A stretch of 64,000 nucleotides of DNA from contig CAZBMW010000004.1 of the NCBI GenBank assembly GCA_964493425.1, forward strand, positions 62,001 to 126,000, written 5' to 3'. The position numbers and the translations under genes were made by a program. The stretch's first letter is position 1. Each line of letters begins with the position of its first letter. The DNA comes from CAYLMG01 sp964493425. Its GTDB lineage: Bacteria > Planctomycetota > Phycisphaerae > Sedimentisphaerales > Anaerobacaceae. The notes below the pieces were generated by a model. That model ran no database searches. It saw nothing but the letters and a program-made list of their open reading frames with translations, and had not been told where the DNA came from. Positions 43,766 to 54,000 of the stretch are shown here, in pieces.

Positions 43766-44527
43766 ATGGATACCGAACAGCTAAAGAAATTATTAGAACA
43801 GGTCAAAGCCGGACAAATCGATATCAACGAGGCTGTGAATAAATTGCGACACCTGCCTTACGAGGAGCTCGGCTTTGCCAGAATCGACCATCACCGCCAG
43901 CTCCGCAGAGGATTTGCCGAGACAATCTATTGTCCCGGCAAAACAGGTAAACAGGTTGCCGAAATATTCTCGAGGATGGCTGGAAAGGGAAGCAACGTCC
44001 TCGCTACACGTGCAACAGAACAGGTCTATAAAGCCGTTGCGAAAAAGATTCCAAACGCACGATACGAAAAAGATGCAAGGGCAATCGTACTCGAACAAAA
44101 GAAACCAACGCCGAGCAAGAATGCGATACCGATTGTCACGGCAGGCACAGCCGACTTACCTGTAGCGGCCGAGGCGAAGGTTACGTGCGAGATTATGGGC
44201 CAGAAGACCGAGCTTATCTGCGATGTAGGCGTAGCGGGACTGCACCGAATTATAAGCAGTCTGCCGAAACTACAAAATGCAAATGTCATTATCGTCGTAG
44301 CTGGTATGGAAGGTGCATTGGCCAGCGTTGTGGGCGGTCTTGTAAGCTGCCCTGTGATTGCCGTACCCACAAGCGTCGGTTACGGCGCCAGCTTCGAAGG
44401 CCTGTCCGCCCTTTTGACAATGCTGAACTCCTGCGCAGCAGGTGTCACTGTTGTCAATATCGACAACGGATTCTCTGCCGGCCTTACCGCAACATTAATA
44501 AACAAAAAAATAGAAGAAGGAAAATAA
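43766..44527 (+). CDS. larB: LarB, pyridinium-3,5-biscarboxylic acid mononucleotide synthase
   Basis: LarB carboxylates and hydrolyses nicotinic acid adenine dinucleotide in the first step of nickel-pincer nucleotide synthesis. The 253-residue protein has a short helical N-terminus (about 1-60) and an AIR-carboxylase-like domain: IVTAGTADLPVAAEA, DVGVAGLHRII, VVAGMEGALASVVGGLVSCPVIAVPTSVGYG read in parts, and NIDNGFSAG. larE is 12 kb downstream; larC and larA are not in the window. It is 12 nt after tsaD and probably co-transcribed. Confidence 0.93.
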   Translation: MDTEQLKKLLEQVKAGQIDINEAVNKLRHLPYEELGFARIDHHRQLRRGFAETIYCPGKTGKQVAEIFSRMAGKGSNVLATRATEQVYKAVAKKIPNARYEKDARAIVLEQKKPTPSKNAIPIVTAGTADLPVAAEAKVTCEIMGQKTELICDVGVAGLHRIISSLPKLQNANVIIVVAGMEGALASVVGGLVSCPVIAVPTSVGYGASFEGLSALLTMLNSCAAGVTVVNIDNGFSAGLTATLINKKIEEGK

Positions 44528-44711
44528 AAAAGGAGACAGAATACAGGAGACAGGAAACAGCAGACCCAAGACTTCAGACTCAAAACCTACGGGAGATAAG
44601 TGCAATATTATCCCTACCTCGCATTTTTGGCAAAGCCGCTAACGTGGCCATCGCCGGCGGGAATGGAGCACAGCGGAATTGCGGTCAGGTACAGCGCATT
44701 ATTAGACACGT
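44528..44711. other. Non-coding spacer with iterated short words
   Basis: The segment directly after the larB stop contains GGAGACAGAATACAGGAGAC-type iterated words and a following poly-purine stretch. No ORF with a ribosome site is seen and no terminator is visible, although convergent genes meet here. Confidence 0.4.
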
Positions 44712-46103
44712 TCACTTTAATTGCTCAAAAGTTGCGTTCTTGCCTGCTTCGCGACGTGCCCCGAAGACGAATACAGCCCGCATCTGAGGCCTCAGCAGTT
44801 TAACTCGTTCCTCGTAGGAGCCGCCAGACGATAGTGTATACTGGAACACATCGTCTCCCTGATCTATCAGTAATGCATCAATCGCACCGTAAGAACGTAT
44901 ATTTTGGACTGCGGATTCAAGAGTCTGGCCCCTCCGTCCAGCAAGGCCGCCCACCGCCAACGCTAGAATGTTCCCCGCTTCATTAAGACCGACTAGGCTA
45001 TAAGCATACACATTACGAAACAACTTCACTTCTACCAGTTCATCGGTCTCTTCACGAAAGCGCCACGTTCCGTTGCTATAGCGTAGCAAGCGGTCTCGTT
45101 GCTTGTCTTCTCTGTAGCCTTGGCTTTCAAAAATTTCTCGTATGTAGTCTGGGTCGGCACCCATGTGCTGGAACTGTCTATTCAAAAGAACGGGTTCATT
45201 GAGGGAGGCCCTACGAATTGCCAAGTTTTCCAGCAACTCAGCCTCTCCGAACCAGACGTCATCGTATTGTCTCTCACCAAAGAAACGTCTTGGACGTTGA
45301 TTTGGTTCATTTTTTGTTTTGCTTTTCGGATTCAAATTGGGGAGCTTGAACAGGTGGCGGACATCAGCTATTTGCTCCACGATACCACTAAATTCCACCA
45401 ACTCGCCTTCCCGGAGTAGCTGAGTCCCGTACACGGCAAACTCGATGTCGTCTGTAACATCCGCCTGCTCCCTTACCAGGAGTACTCGTTTTGTGAGGAA
45501 GTTAAAGATAAGGGTTTGAATCCGAACCGCTCCGTCTTTGTACTTGACAAGACAAGTGTACTGCCTAGGAGGTACTCGATTAACATGATCTTCGGGGAGG
45601 CCGATGAAAGTCGGCCTGTTATCGGTGAATGGAGAGCACAAATATGCAACATACCACTCGTTCATGGTGAGGTTCCCACAGCCTTGCATTCCTACAATGG
45701 AGTAGTTCGGATAGGTTTTCTCGAAATAGGAGTGATAGTCGGGGAGATTGTCGGAAGACGTCGTGAGCCAGTCAAGGTACAAGAGTCGCTGCTGAGCATC
45801 ACTCGGTTCCATCAGCTTTTGTTGTTGCTTCTGCTTAATCTCTTCTCTCCATTTCGAAACAGAATCTTGGAGCATTTTTCTGGCCTCTTTGTTAATGAGC
45901 CAAGTGCTTTTCCTCTGTTCCAGCGGATCACTAATCTTACGCGACTGAGTCTCCCGATCAATCATCCAAGGCGAACCTTGGCCGTTTCGATGAATGCCCG
46001 GACCGTATTCAAAGCCCTTCGAGTAGAGAAGGAAAATCTCCTCCTTCAACTCATTAGAGAAAGTTACAAGGCTCATAGGGAGAAACTCATGTGCCTTTGG
46101 CAT
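44712..46103 (-). CDS. Cytoplasmic protein with NAGPA-like C-terminal region
   Basis: This 463-residue product has no signal peptide or membrane segment. I do not recognise residues 1-170, a charged helical region with the phrase NLTMNEWYVAYLCSPFTDN. From about residue 190 it resembles the phosphodiester-glycosidase (NAGPA/DUF2233) fold: VRIQTLIFNFLTKRVLLV, EFAVYGTQLLREGELVEF, and near the end ALAVGGLAGRRGQTLESAV, YGAIDALLIDQGDDVFQY. The last segment occupies the place of the family's LNLDGGGSS motif, but the glycine/serine residues are replaced, so enzymatic activity is doubtful. AGGAGG precedes the ATG. It lies 87 nt after the retropepsin-like gene in a probable two-gene unit. Confidence 0.6.
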   Translation of the reverse strand: MPKAHEFLPMSLVTFSNELKEEIFLLYSKGFEYGPGIHRNGQGSPWMIDRETQSRKISDPLEQRKSTWLINKEARKMLQDSVSKWREEIKQKQQQKLMEPSDAQQRLLYLDWLTTSSDNLPDYHSYFEKTYPNYSIVGMQGCGNLTMNEWYVAYLCSPFTDNRPTFIGLPEDHVNRVPPRQYTCLVKYKDGAVRIQTLIFNFLTKRVLLVREQADVTDDIEFAVYGTQLLREGELVEFSGIVEQIADVRHLFKLPNLNPKSKTKNEPNQRPRRFFGERQYDDVWFGEAELLENLAIRRASLNEPVLLNRQFQHMGADPDYIREIFESQGYREDKQRDRLLRYSNGTWRFREETDELVEVKLFRNVYAYSLVGLNEAGNILALAVGGLAGRRGQTLESAVQNIRSYGAIDALLIDQGDDVFQYTLSSGGSYEERVKLLRPQMRAVFVFGARREAGKNATFEQLK

Positions 46104-46150
46104 CCTAGCCTCCTATATCTGTATTCGGTGTCTAACAATAATTAGCTTGA

Positions 46151-46167
46151 TCCGCATAAAATGCGGA
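46151..46167 (-). other. Perfect hairpin between the island genes
   Basis: TCCGCAT (46151-46157), AAA loop, ATGCGGA (46161-46167). It stands between the retropepsin-like and NAGPA-like genes and lacks a T run, so it is more likely a processing or attenuation element than a full terminator. Confidence 0.4.
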
Positions 46168-46190
46168 ACTTCAATTTCCTGCCCGTATAT

Positions 46191-46568
46191 TTAAAATTCT
46201 ACAAATTCTTCCGGATAATGTGACAGATCCAGTTTCTCTTGTTCGGGAATCAGCCTTATACCCCACTGTTGCACCGCCAATGCACCAAAAAGAATTTCAA
46301 TGGGAGTTCCATTTTCATCATTCCCAATTTCATCGATAACCATCGCGTGAGTGGATATTCGTCGTCCTTCTATTTCAGCCCCTAAAGGTGCTGTTTCAGT
46401 TGTTTCTTTAACCTGTCCACCTATCGCAGAGCGAAACGGTTTTTTGATTTTTGAAGTTATCAATAATGAAGATACTGAGGGAACAACATAAGTATTGCGT
46501 GCACCTGTATCAAATAATGTCCAGCATTCTCGTCCATTGACGTTGATCATTTGACGTACTCTTCCCAT
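46191..46568 (-). CDS. Retropepsin-like aspartic protease
   Basis: This 125-residue soluble protein shows the single-lobe aspartyl protease plan: VNGRECWTLFDTGARNTYVV with the catalytic DTGA, a flap-like middle region with AIGGQVKETTETAPLGAEIEG in parts, and IEILFGALAVQQWGIRLIP corresponding to the hydrophobic-G-x-x-x-L motif of the family, then LDLSHYPEEFVEF. Such enzymes act as dimers. The ATG at 46568 has GAGG 8 nt upstream; the ATG at 46583 lies before that site. It has its own promoter and precedes the NAGPA-like gene. Substrate unknown. Confidence 0.78.
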   Translation of the reverse strand: MGRVRQMINVNGRECWTLFDTGARNTYVVPSVSSLLITSKIKKPFRSAIGGQVKETTETAPLGAEIEGRRISTHAMVIDEIGNDENGTPIEILFGALAVQQWGIRLIPEQEKLDLSHYPEEFVEF

Positions 46569-46595
46569 TGTAAAAATCCTCATTACTATATTTAC

Positions 46596-46625
46596 TTATT
46601 ATAAACTTTCCTGTTTGCTTGTCAA
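46596..46625 (-). promoter_or_regulatory. Promoter of the retropepsin/NAGPA-like pair
   Basis: Minus strand TTGACA (plus 46620-46625), an 18-nt spacer and TAATAA (46596-46601). Its -35 is 8 bp from the -35 of the divergent nnrD promoter. Confidence 0.65.
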
Positions 46626-46633
46626 ATCTTTTA

Positions 46634-46662
46634 TTGACTATATCCTGCATTACTTGTAATAT
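46634..46662 (+). promoter_or_regulatory. nnrD promoter with minimal leader
   Basis: TTGACT (46634-46639), a 17-nt spacer and TAATAT (46657-46662). The nnrD ATG at 46673 is only 10 nt past the -10, giving a leader of about 3-4 nt. Confidence 0.65.
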
Positions 46663-46672
46663 AACTCTCAAA

Positions 46673-47536
46673 ATGAAATTAATAGAAACAATACCAAAAC
46701 TGCAAACGAGAAAACACAACGCTCACAAAGGCGACTTCGGAAAGATATGTATTATAGGCGGCAGTATCGGTTTCAGCGGAGCCGCTGCGCTTGCTGGACG
46801 TTCAGCCCTGCGTGCAGGCGCAGGATTAGTGCGCGTGGCTGTGCCAAAATCTGTTCTGCCAATCGTCGCCTCAATCGAACCATCTTATACAACTATTGCG
46901 CTTGCGGAAGATAATCAGGGGCGAATATCAAAAAAAGCAATCAATCAAATCTTAACCGCTGTCGAGGAAAATGATTGTTTAGCCTTCGGGCCGGGTGTCG
47001 GCGTAAGCGGTGACCTGCAGCAAATTCTCTATACTCTTATTGCTCAACAGGAAAAACCCACAGTAATCGATGCCGACGGTCTGAACAACCTCGCAAAAAT
47101 AACAGATTGGCCCCAAAAACGAAAAGCAAAACTGATATTGACGCCCCACCCCGGCGAAATGAAAAGACTGTGGGCCGGACTTTTCAGAGAACCACAGCCG
47201 TCGGAGCGTCAAACACAGGCGGTACAATTAGCCGCACGCAGCGGAACAATTGTAGCATTAAAAGGTGCAGGTACGGTTGTAACTGATGGAGAAAAAGTGT
47301 ATATCAACAAGACAGGCAATCCCGGTATGGCATCTGCCGGCTCTGGTGACGTTCTAACAGGCTGTATCGCAGCACTTTCAGGACAGGGGCTGAGCTGTCT
47401 TGATGCCGCTATCCTCGGCGTCTATATTCACGGCCTGGCCGGTGACATCGCCGCCGAAAATAAGGGCCAGATAAGCTTAATCGCTACCGATATAATTGAT
47501 GCATTACCGCAAGCCTTCCAAAAACATCAAGGTTAA
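46673..47536 (+). CDS. nnrD: ADP-dependent NAD(P)H-hydrate dehydratase
   Basis: NnrD repairs the hydrated, inactive forms of NADH and NADPH using ADP. The 287-residue product is the stand-alone C-terminal domain without the epimerase (NnrE) fusion. Motifs are NAHKGDFGKICIIGGSIGFSGA, the substrate loop TVIDADGLN, ILTPHPGEMKRL, VALKGAGTVVTDG and the catalytic Asp loop NPGMASAGSGDVLTG. An open frame extends 18 codons further upstream across the promoter; the ATG at 46673 fits promoter and family. Confidence 0.94.
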   Translation: MKLIETIPKLQTRKHNAHKGDFGKICIIGGSIGFSGAAALAGRSALRAGAGLVRVAVPKSVLPIVASIEPSYTTIALAEDNQGRISKKAINQILTAVEENDCLAFGPGVGVSGDLQQILYTLIAQQEKPTVIDADGLNNLAKITDWPQKRKAKLILTPHPGEMKRLWAGLFREPQPSERQTQAVQLAARSGTIVALKGAGTVVTDGEKVYINKTGNPGMASAGSGDVLTGCIAALSGQGLSCLDAAILGVYIHGLAGDIAAENKGQISLIATDIIDALPQAFQKHQG

Positions 47537-47569
47537 GCCAGCCATTGATAAAAAGCAAAGTTGGAAATG

Positions 47570-50008
47570 CTATTTTGTTTTAATTGTTATGGTATCTGAT
47601 TCGAGAGCTGTTACACTTGCCCTGAGGGTAACAGTGCCCCGCTGTTTCGTTGATTGCAGGATGAGCAGTCCCCTGCCCTGCCAGCTCGAATGCGAGGACG
47701 CCTGATGAGACTCATGGCTGTTCGGATTAGCATTACCCACGCCTATAATCTTCGCTGGTCCTTCGACCTCGAACGTCACCGCAACCTCGCTGTCCGGAAC
47801 AAAAATGCCTTTAGCATCGACTATGCGAAATTCAATATGAGCTATATCCCTGCCGTCAGCAATTAACTGTTCCGTATCCGCCAGCAGCTTAATCCCCGCG
47901 GGCTTGCCTGCTGTTTGTAAACTGTACTCGCAAACCGCACTGCCGTTACGTCTGCCGACGGCTTTTAATGTGCCGCTCTCGAATGGCACCCGCCAGCTCA
48001 GTACACGTCCCCTGGCATCGCTGCTGGTTTTGGAAGACAAAGATTTGCCATTTAGAAAAAGCTCTACCTCGTCGCAGTTCGTATAGCAATACACCCTAAT
48101 TCGTTCACCTTCTGTCCAATTCCAGTGCGAGTGAACCTCGCGCCGCCTGCGGCGTGAAGGTTCCTGTCGTTCTGTTCTCGCCCTGCCTCGACAGGCCAGA
48201 TAGACCATCGGCTCATCCGTCCAGATACTCTGTCGAAACCAGGCCTGCGGCTTTTTAACTCCGCACAAATCACACAAGGCGCGAGGCCAGGACCTGTTAG
48301 GCCAGGCATCTGCCTCACCTAAATAATCGATACCCGTCCATATAAATTGACCGGATATATAATCATTATTTTCCACAGCCTCCCAGGCAGAAAGTGAAGA
48401 ATCATTCTCACTGCCTATGATGCACCGGCCGGGATAATCATTATGGTCTTGAGCATAATGCCCCTCCTGATAATTATAGCCCGCGACGTCAAAAAGCTGT
48501 GCAAATCCTACGGCATTGGAAACCGATACATCCGCCATTGCTGCTGTCACCAGCCTGGTGGTGTCTATTTCCTTAACCGCCTTGACCAGAACCTTTCCAT
48601 ACTTTGTCAGATTTTCCGCCGATGGCCTGTTCGGCTCATAACGCTCACCAAGAGACGGATGAGAGAAGGGGTCATTTGGATAATCAACTTCATTCGCGAT
48701 GCTCCAGAGAATAATCGACGGATGATTGCGGTCGCGTCTGACCATATCCTGAATATCACGTACCGCCCACTGCTCGAATACCTCGTTGTAACCAGCCTTA
48801 GCTGCTGTGCCTATATTTCGGCCTTCAATCCATTTATTTTTGCCCGGCGTGAACTCATCAAACGCCTCATCCATAACCAAAAATCCCATCCGGTCGCACA
48901 AATCCAAAAATTCAGGTGCCGGCGGATTGTGGCTCGTTCGAATTGCGTTTGCGCCGATTTGCCTCATTAACTCAAGCCGGCGTTTCCACACCTTTACAGG
49001 CACCGCTGCACCGACACAGCCGCCGTCATGATGAAGACAGACACCTTTGATTTTTACATTCCTGCCGTTCAGGAAAAAACCTTCATCCGGGTCAAAGCGA
49101 AAGTCCCGGATGCCGAAAGGCGTAATCGTGCTATCAACAACATCACCGTCTGCTTTTATCGTGCTTTTCAGCTTGTACAGATGCGGTGACTCAATGTCCC
49201 AGATTTGCGGATTACTTACTGAAAGCTGATGCCTGATAACCTTTTGCTCACCTGTAGTTAACGGATGTCTCGTCGTCTGGCTGGCAACAATTTTATCCCG
49301 CTGGTCAATGATATCTGATTGAAGCTGAAAAACTTTTCGGTTTTTGTCATAGTTATTGACCGTGGTTTCAACTCTAACTCGCGCTTTCGATTGTTCAATA
49401 ACATCTGTGGTGACGTAGACTCCCCAATGAGCGATATGCAACGGGTCAGTTATCCTCAGCCGGACGTTACGATAAATACCTGAGCCAGTGTACCAGCGGG
49501 AATCGGCAAACTGCGAATGGTCCACTCGAACTGCAATAACGTTCGTCTCAGGAGCGAAGTTTATATGTTCAGTCAAATCATATTGAAAACTCGAATACCC
49601 GTAAGGCCTTTTACCAAGATAATGACCGTTAATCCAAACCTCCGAGTTGTTATATACTCCGTCGAATTCTATCGCAATCAATTTACCTTTAAGCGAGGGA
49701 TTGATCTGAAAGCTTTTTCGATACCAGGCTACTCCTCCGGGCAGAAAGCCTGTCCCGCTCGCATACTCCGCACTATATGGCCCTTCAATGCTCCAGTCGT
49801 GAGGCAGACTTAACAGTCGCCATTCGCTATCGTCGTATCGGGGATTTATCGCTTGTTTGAAATCGCCTTTTTGAAATTTCCAGTCAAAACCAAATTCGAT
49901 TTCTCTCCGGCCCTTGTTTACAGTCTCGGTTGTATTAACACAGCCGCTCACGACAAGCAAAACGCCGATAAGAGCCGCTTCCCATTTTTTAACACTGTTT
50001 TTTCTCAT
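47570..50008 (-). CDS. GH2 beta-galactosidase-type lipoprotein
   Basis: This is an 812-residue glycoside hydrolase of family GH2, predicted to release terminal beta-galactose or a similar sugar. A lipobox VVSGC puts Cys23 at the mature end, so it is a membrane-anchored periplasmic or surface enzyme. Residues 35-180 form the jelly-roll sugar-binding domain, about 190-295 an immunoglobulin-like domain and about 296-600 the catalytic barrel. The acid/base is E440 (SIANE) and the nucleophile E534 (IGSENDSS). Additional beta domains follow to the end (LKAVGRRNGSAVCEYSL, AHIEFRIVDAKG). GAGG lies 8 nt before the ATG. Sugar specificity is not certain. Confidence 0.92.
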   Translation of the reverse strand: MRKNSVKKWEAALIGVLLVVSGCVNTTETVNKGRREIEFGFDWKFQKGDFKQAINPRYDDSEWRLLSLPHDWSIEGPYSAEYASGTGFLPGGVAWYRKSFQINPSLKGKLIAIEFDGVYNNSEVWINGHYLGKRPYGYSSFQYDLTEHINFAPETNVIAVRVDHSQFADSRWYTGSGIYRNVRLRITDPLHIAHWGVYVTTDVIEQSKARVRVETTVNNYDKNRKVFQLQSDIIDQRDKIVASQTTRHPLTTGEQKVIRHQLSVSNPQIWDIESPHLYKLKSTIKADGDVVDSTITPFGIRDFRFDPDEGFFLNGRNVKIKGVCLHHDGGCVGAAVPVKVWKRRLELMRQIGANAIRTSHNPPAPEFLDLCDRMGFLVMDEAFDEFTPGKNKWIEGRNIGTAAKAGYNEVFEQWAVRDIQDMVRRDRNHPSIILWSIANEVDYPNDPFSHPSLGERYEPNRPSAENLTKYGKVLVKAVKEIDTTRLVTAAMADVSVSNAVGFAQLFDVAGYNYQEGHYAQDHNDYPGRCIIGSENDSSLSAWEAVENNDYISGQFIWTGIDYLGEADAWPNRSWPRALCDLCGVKKPQAWFRQSIWTDEPMVYLACRGRARTERQEPSRRRRREVHSHWNWTEGERIRVYCYTNCDEVELFLNGKSLSSKTSSDARGRVLSWRVPFESGTLKAVGRRNGSAVCEYSLQTAGKPAGIKLLADTEQLIADGRDIAHIEFRIVDAKGIFVPDSEVAVTFEVEGPAKIIGVGNANPNSHESHQASSHSSWQGRGLLILQSTKQRGTVTLRASVTALESDTITIKTK

Positions 50009-50066
50009 TCTACGACCTCACGAAATATATATTTTTCCCCCGCCGATTTCAGGATAACAGCTTTAA

Positions 50067-50155
50067 CGGAGAGGGCGGGATTCGAACCCGCGGTCCCGAC
50101 TAATCGGGACACCGGTTTTCGAAACCGGCTCCATCAGCCGCTCGGACACCTCTCC
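50067..50155 (-). tRNA. tRNA-Ser (anticodon CGA)
   Basis: 89-nt class II tRNA on the minus strand. Acceptor GGAGAGG/CCTCTCC, anticodon loop TTTCGAAA (anticodon CGA, codon TCG), a long variable arm (GTCCCGATTAGTCGGGAC) and T loop TTCGAAT. Discriminator G, no encoded CCA. Confidence 0.96.
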
Positions 50156-50305
50156 GAATTTCGAAACTGCCGTATAATATAATAAATCGATAATAAATCA
50201 AAAAGCAAAAACTTAATCTATACTCAGAACAGGTTTTTGATTTTCAAAACAAACGTTTTCTGCTAAAATCCTATTGCCTGTTAAAAATGTACCGGAGCTT
50301 TCGAA

Positions 50306-51022
50306 ATGTATATAATTCCAGCGATAGACCTGATAGACGCAAAATGCGTAAGGCTGATTCAGGGCGAATACAACCGCCAGATTACATATCAAAAAGACCC
50401 TGTAGAGCAGGCCAATCAATTCATTTCAGACGGTGCACAATGGCTGCATATCGTTGACCTTGAGGGTGCGAAACTTGGCAAAGCCGTCAACACCGCGACA
50501 ATCGCCCAAATTGCGGAACTCGGCAGGCTGAAAATAGAAGTCGGCGGTGGAATAAGACAAGAGGAATCGATAAAACAACTGCTCGATATCGGCGTCCAGC
50601 GAGTGATAACAGGCACAAAAGCAATAAGCGACTTCGGATGGTTCGCCGCAATGGCAGAAAAATACAAGGGCAAAATTGCTCTCGGGCTGGACGCCCGCGG
50701 CTCGAAACTTTCGACAGACGGCTGGACAAAAGAGCACTCAGAAACTGCGCTCGAATTCGCAATCAAGGCAGCAAAGCTGCCGCTCGCCGCTATAATATAT
50801 ACAGATATAACAAAAGACGGTATGATGGCAGGGCCAAATCTTGAAAGGACAAAGCAAATCGCCGATGCTGTGGATATCCCTGTTATCGCATCAGGGGGTG
50901 TTAAAAACACCGAAGACATAAAAAAGCTGAGCAAATTAGGCGGCATCGAAGCTGTAATTATCGGCAGGGCTTTATACGAAAAGACATTAAGGCTGGCTGA
51001 TGCAATTAAAGCTGCTGAGTAA
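50306..51022 (+). CDS. hisA: Phosphoribosyl-formimino-AICAR isomerase HisA
   Basis: HisA is the (beta/alpha)8 Amadori-rearrangement enzyme of histidine synthesis. The 238-residue protein has IIPAIDLIDAKCVRLIQGEYN (catalytic Asp8), VGGGIRQEESI, the phosphate loop ALGLDARG, YTDITKDGMMAGPN (second catalytic Asp) and IASGGVKNTEDI. GGAG precedes the ATG. No other his gene lies nearby, so histidine genes are scattered in this genome. Confidence 0.95.
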   Translation: MYIIPAIDLIDAKCVRLIQGEYNRQITYQKDPVEQANQFISDGAQWLHIVDLEGAKLGKAVNTATIAQIAELGRLKIEVGGGIRQEESIKQLLDIGVQRVITGTKAISDFGWFAAMAEKYKGKIALGLDARGSKLSTDGWTKEHSETALEFAIKAAKLPLAAIIYTDITKDGMMAGPNLERTKQIADAVDIPVIASGGVKNTEDIKKLSKLGGIEAVIIGRALYEKTLRLADAIKAAE

Positions 51023-51063
51023 CTCTCAGGTTTCACCTGTGCCTGTGTATCAAGGCCAAATAA

Positions 51064-54000
51064 TCATTCAGCCGTCGTAAAATTCCATACAACACCCTTT
51101 CCGGCGACAACATCATTACTGTCGGTCAATCCGTCTATCCGCCAGAAATATGTCGTTGCAGGGTCAAGCAGCGAATTATGTATATACGTTGTCCCGCTCT
51201 GCCTGCTCACCCTTTCAGGCGACGTATCAGTTGCATTTGCCACTGTATCATAGTCGGTTCCGAGATAAACATCGAATTTTACCGCAGCCGCTCCCGGAAT
51301 CCAACTCAGACTTAGACTACTTGTAGATATGCCAGTACTTCCCTGAGCAGGACTCGGATTCTCCGCCCTGCCGCCTTCATACAAAGCCTGTACCCCGTTA
51401 GCATCCATCGCATAATCGAACACTCGAACCTCATCCATATATCCCTGGTAATATGCATCTGCACCCCAGTTACTTCTGCCGATATAATTCGCTGTCCTCG
51501 TAACATTATTTGCAACACCCGTCGTTCCGTATCCAGCCACCTGAGCATCCTTGTAAATCACCGTATTACCAGACGCATCAACAGTCGCTGTAAACATCTG
51601 CCATTTATCCAGTTCGATTGCATCGCTTCCAACAACCCTTCCACCGTTCGAGCCGCCTTCCCATATCTCAAAAAACAAGTTATCACTCGTTCCCTCACGC
51701 CCGAACAGAATATTATCTGATTCACTGCCGTTACCCAAATCAATAAACCTCGAATAATATTGCTCAGCCGTCGGATACGCCCACACCGAAATCGTAACTC
51801 CCTTACTGAAATCTGCGAAACCGTCCGGCAAATCGATGTACTCACCCGTTCCGTCAAAATTAATTGCACCATCGAAAACTCCGGACACAGAATCACTCGT
51901 AAAACTCAGGCCGTTCATACACGTTCCGTTCATACCCTTGCCGCTCGAATCAGACGCCGTTGTCCCGCTGCTCTCATCCAGCTTCCAGTAACCCTGCATC
52001 TCGCCCTCGGATACATCAAAATCATATTCTCCAAACCACACCTTCATCGGCGTCGAACCGCGATTGGCCCAGGTATAATAAGGAACCAGTGTAATTTCCG
52101 TTTCTGTACCGTACAAAACTGTCACTCCGTTCAATGTCCCCGGCTCATACGTTGCTGTAAATTCCACATCTTCGTCCACCACCAAATCAAAAACACTCCC
52201 ACCGTTATCTATTCCCTCTGCACAGTACACAACAGGTCCCCTCTGAACGGCAACAAGACCAACGTCAGCCGTAACATAAGGATGAGCAATAACCTTGCGC
52301 ACAGGCATCGGAAAAACAAGCTCTATTGTATCGCCGCTGCTCCAAACTCTGTCTATCCTCGCAAATCCCTTCACCATATCATATTCTACCGGCGAACCAT
52401 TTATCTCGATTGTAACTGACTCATTACAATCATTCATATAACCATAGAGGTTGCCCGGCATAGGAATATTTCTTGCCCAGCCGGGGATACGCAAATAAAC
52501 CGGGAAATTTTCCGACTGAGCCGGGTTAACCGTAACCTCAACATCACCATCCCAGGGATAGTTCGTATCTACAGACAGATTTACCGTATTTGACGCAAGC
52601 TGTATCTGAGCAGTGCCGTTCATATATAAATTAACATAAACAGCCTGGTCATTATGCGCATAAGCGTATCCGCCGATGCTCATAATATACTTAGCAAGAT
52701 GCGGCGGACAGCACGCACAGGTGTACCAGTCAGGTCTTGTGTCGCCGCTGCTTTCAAGCTTATTGGGATAAAAGAAATGGTCACCCGAAAGAGACAAACC
52801 GGAAAGAATATTGTTGTGCATTGACTTTTCCATCATATCGAGATATTTACCGTCACCTGTCAGCAGGAACATCCGGTGATTCCACTTGGCAAATGCCAGC
52901 GACGCACAGGTTTCACAATACGAATTGTTTCCGAGGTCATAATCGACGGTGAAGCCTTCGGGGCCGCCGGGCTGGCCGAGACCGCCGGTAATATATGTCT
53001 TGCAGTTGACTATATTATTCCAGACTTTAATGATAGCGTTCATATAATCCTGGTCGAGATTCACTCTTGCGACATCGGCTGCCCCTGTATAAAAGTAGCC
53101 GGCCCGCACTGCATGGCCGACGCCCTCGTCCTGTTCAACAAGAGGCACATGGTCCTGGCTGTAAGTGCCGTAAAGGGAATGGCCTTCGGCGTTTCCTCTC
53201 TGGTCACAATAGAACTTAGCCAAGTCAAAGTAACGCTGGTCACCAAGCGTATGATACATTTTCATAAGACCAATCTCGATTTCCTGGTGTCCCGGAGGTA
53301 TAAGCAGGCCATCCTCATTGAAGGTATCGAACAGCAGCTCGGCGTTTTCCTGTGCAAGATTCAGCAAAGAGGTTTTGCCGGTGGCGTTATAATGCGCAAC
53401 GGCGGCCTCGTAGAAATGGCCCATACAATAAAGCTCGTGACTGCTTCCAAGATTCGACCAGCGTTCCGGCCCGGTCCAGCCTGAATGTGCGCCATTAGTC
53501 CTGCAGGTATAAAGATAGCCGTCTTCCTCCATTGCTGCATCAAAGTAAGTTATCCACTCGTCCATAGTAGCATCCAGAGCTGCGTCATAGTTCAAAGCCA
53601 GACGGTAGGAAGCAGCTTCAAGTGTTTTGTAGGGGTCGGTATCGTCAAACGGATAACTGCCCTGATGAGAACCACTAATAAGTCCACCAGCCAGTTTGAA
53701 ATTATCAATTCTGCCTGTATCTATACACTTCTGAATAATATGCGGGATTGTAACGGTGCGGTCGGTTTCCATTCTCTCAGCCCACAATCCACCGGTAATA
53801 TCGACATCTGTAAAATCCACAGGTGTAAGGAAATTATCCGTGTCAAGAGGCACAGGCCAGTTTTCATATTCATCCAGCCATTTTCCCGCAACAATCTTGT
53901 AATCCTTGAAATCCACGCTCATATCTTCAATTAAATCCGCGGCGTAATCGGTTCCAAGCCATCGGTCGACAAGGTACTTCAAGTCATTCTCATCGACATC

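Noticed and set aside
44600..44803. Plus-strand ORF after larB
   Set aside because: It overlaps the end of the NAGPA-like gene, lacks a ribosome site and has no recognisable protein features.
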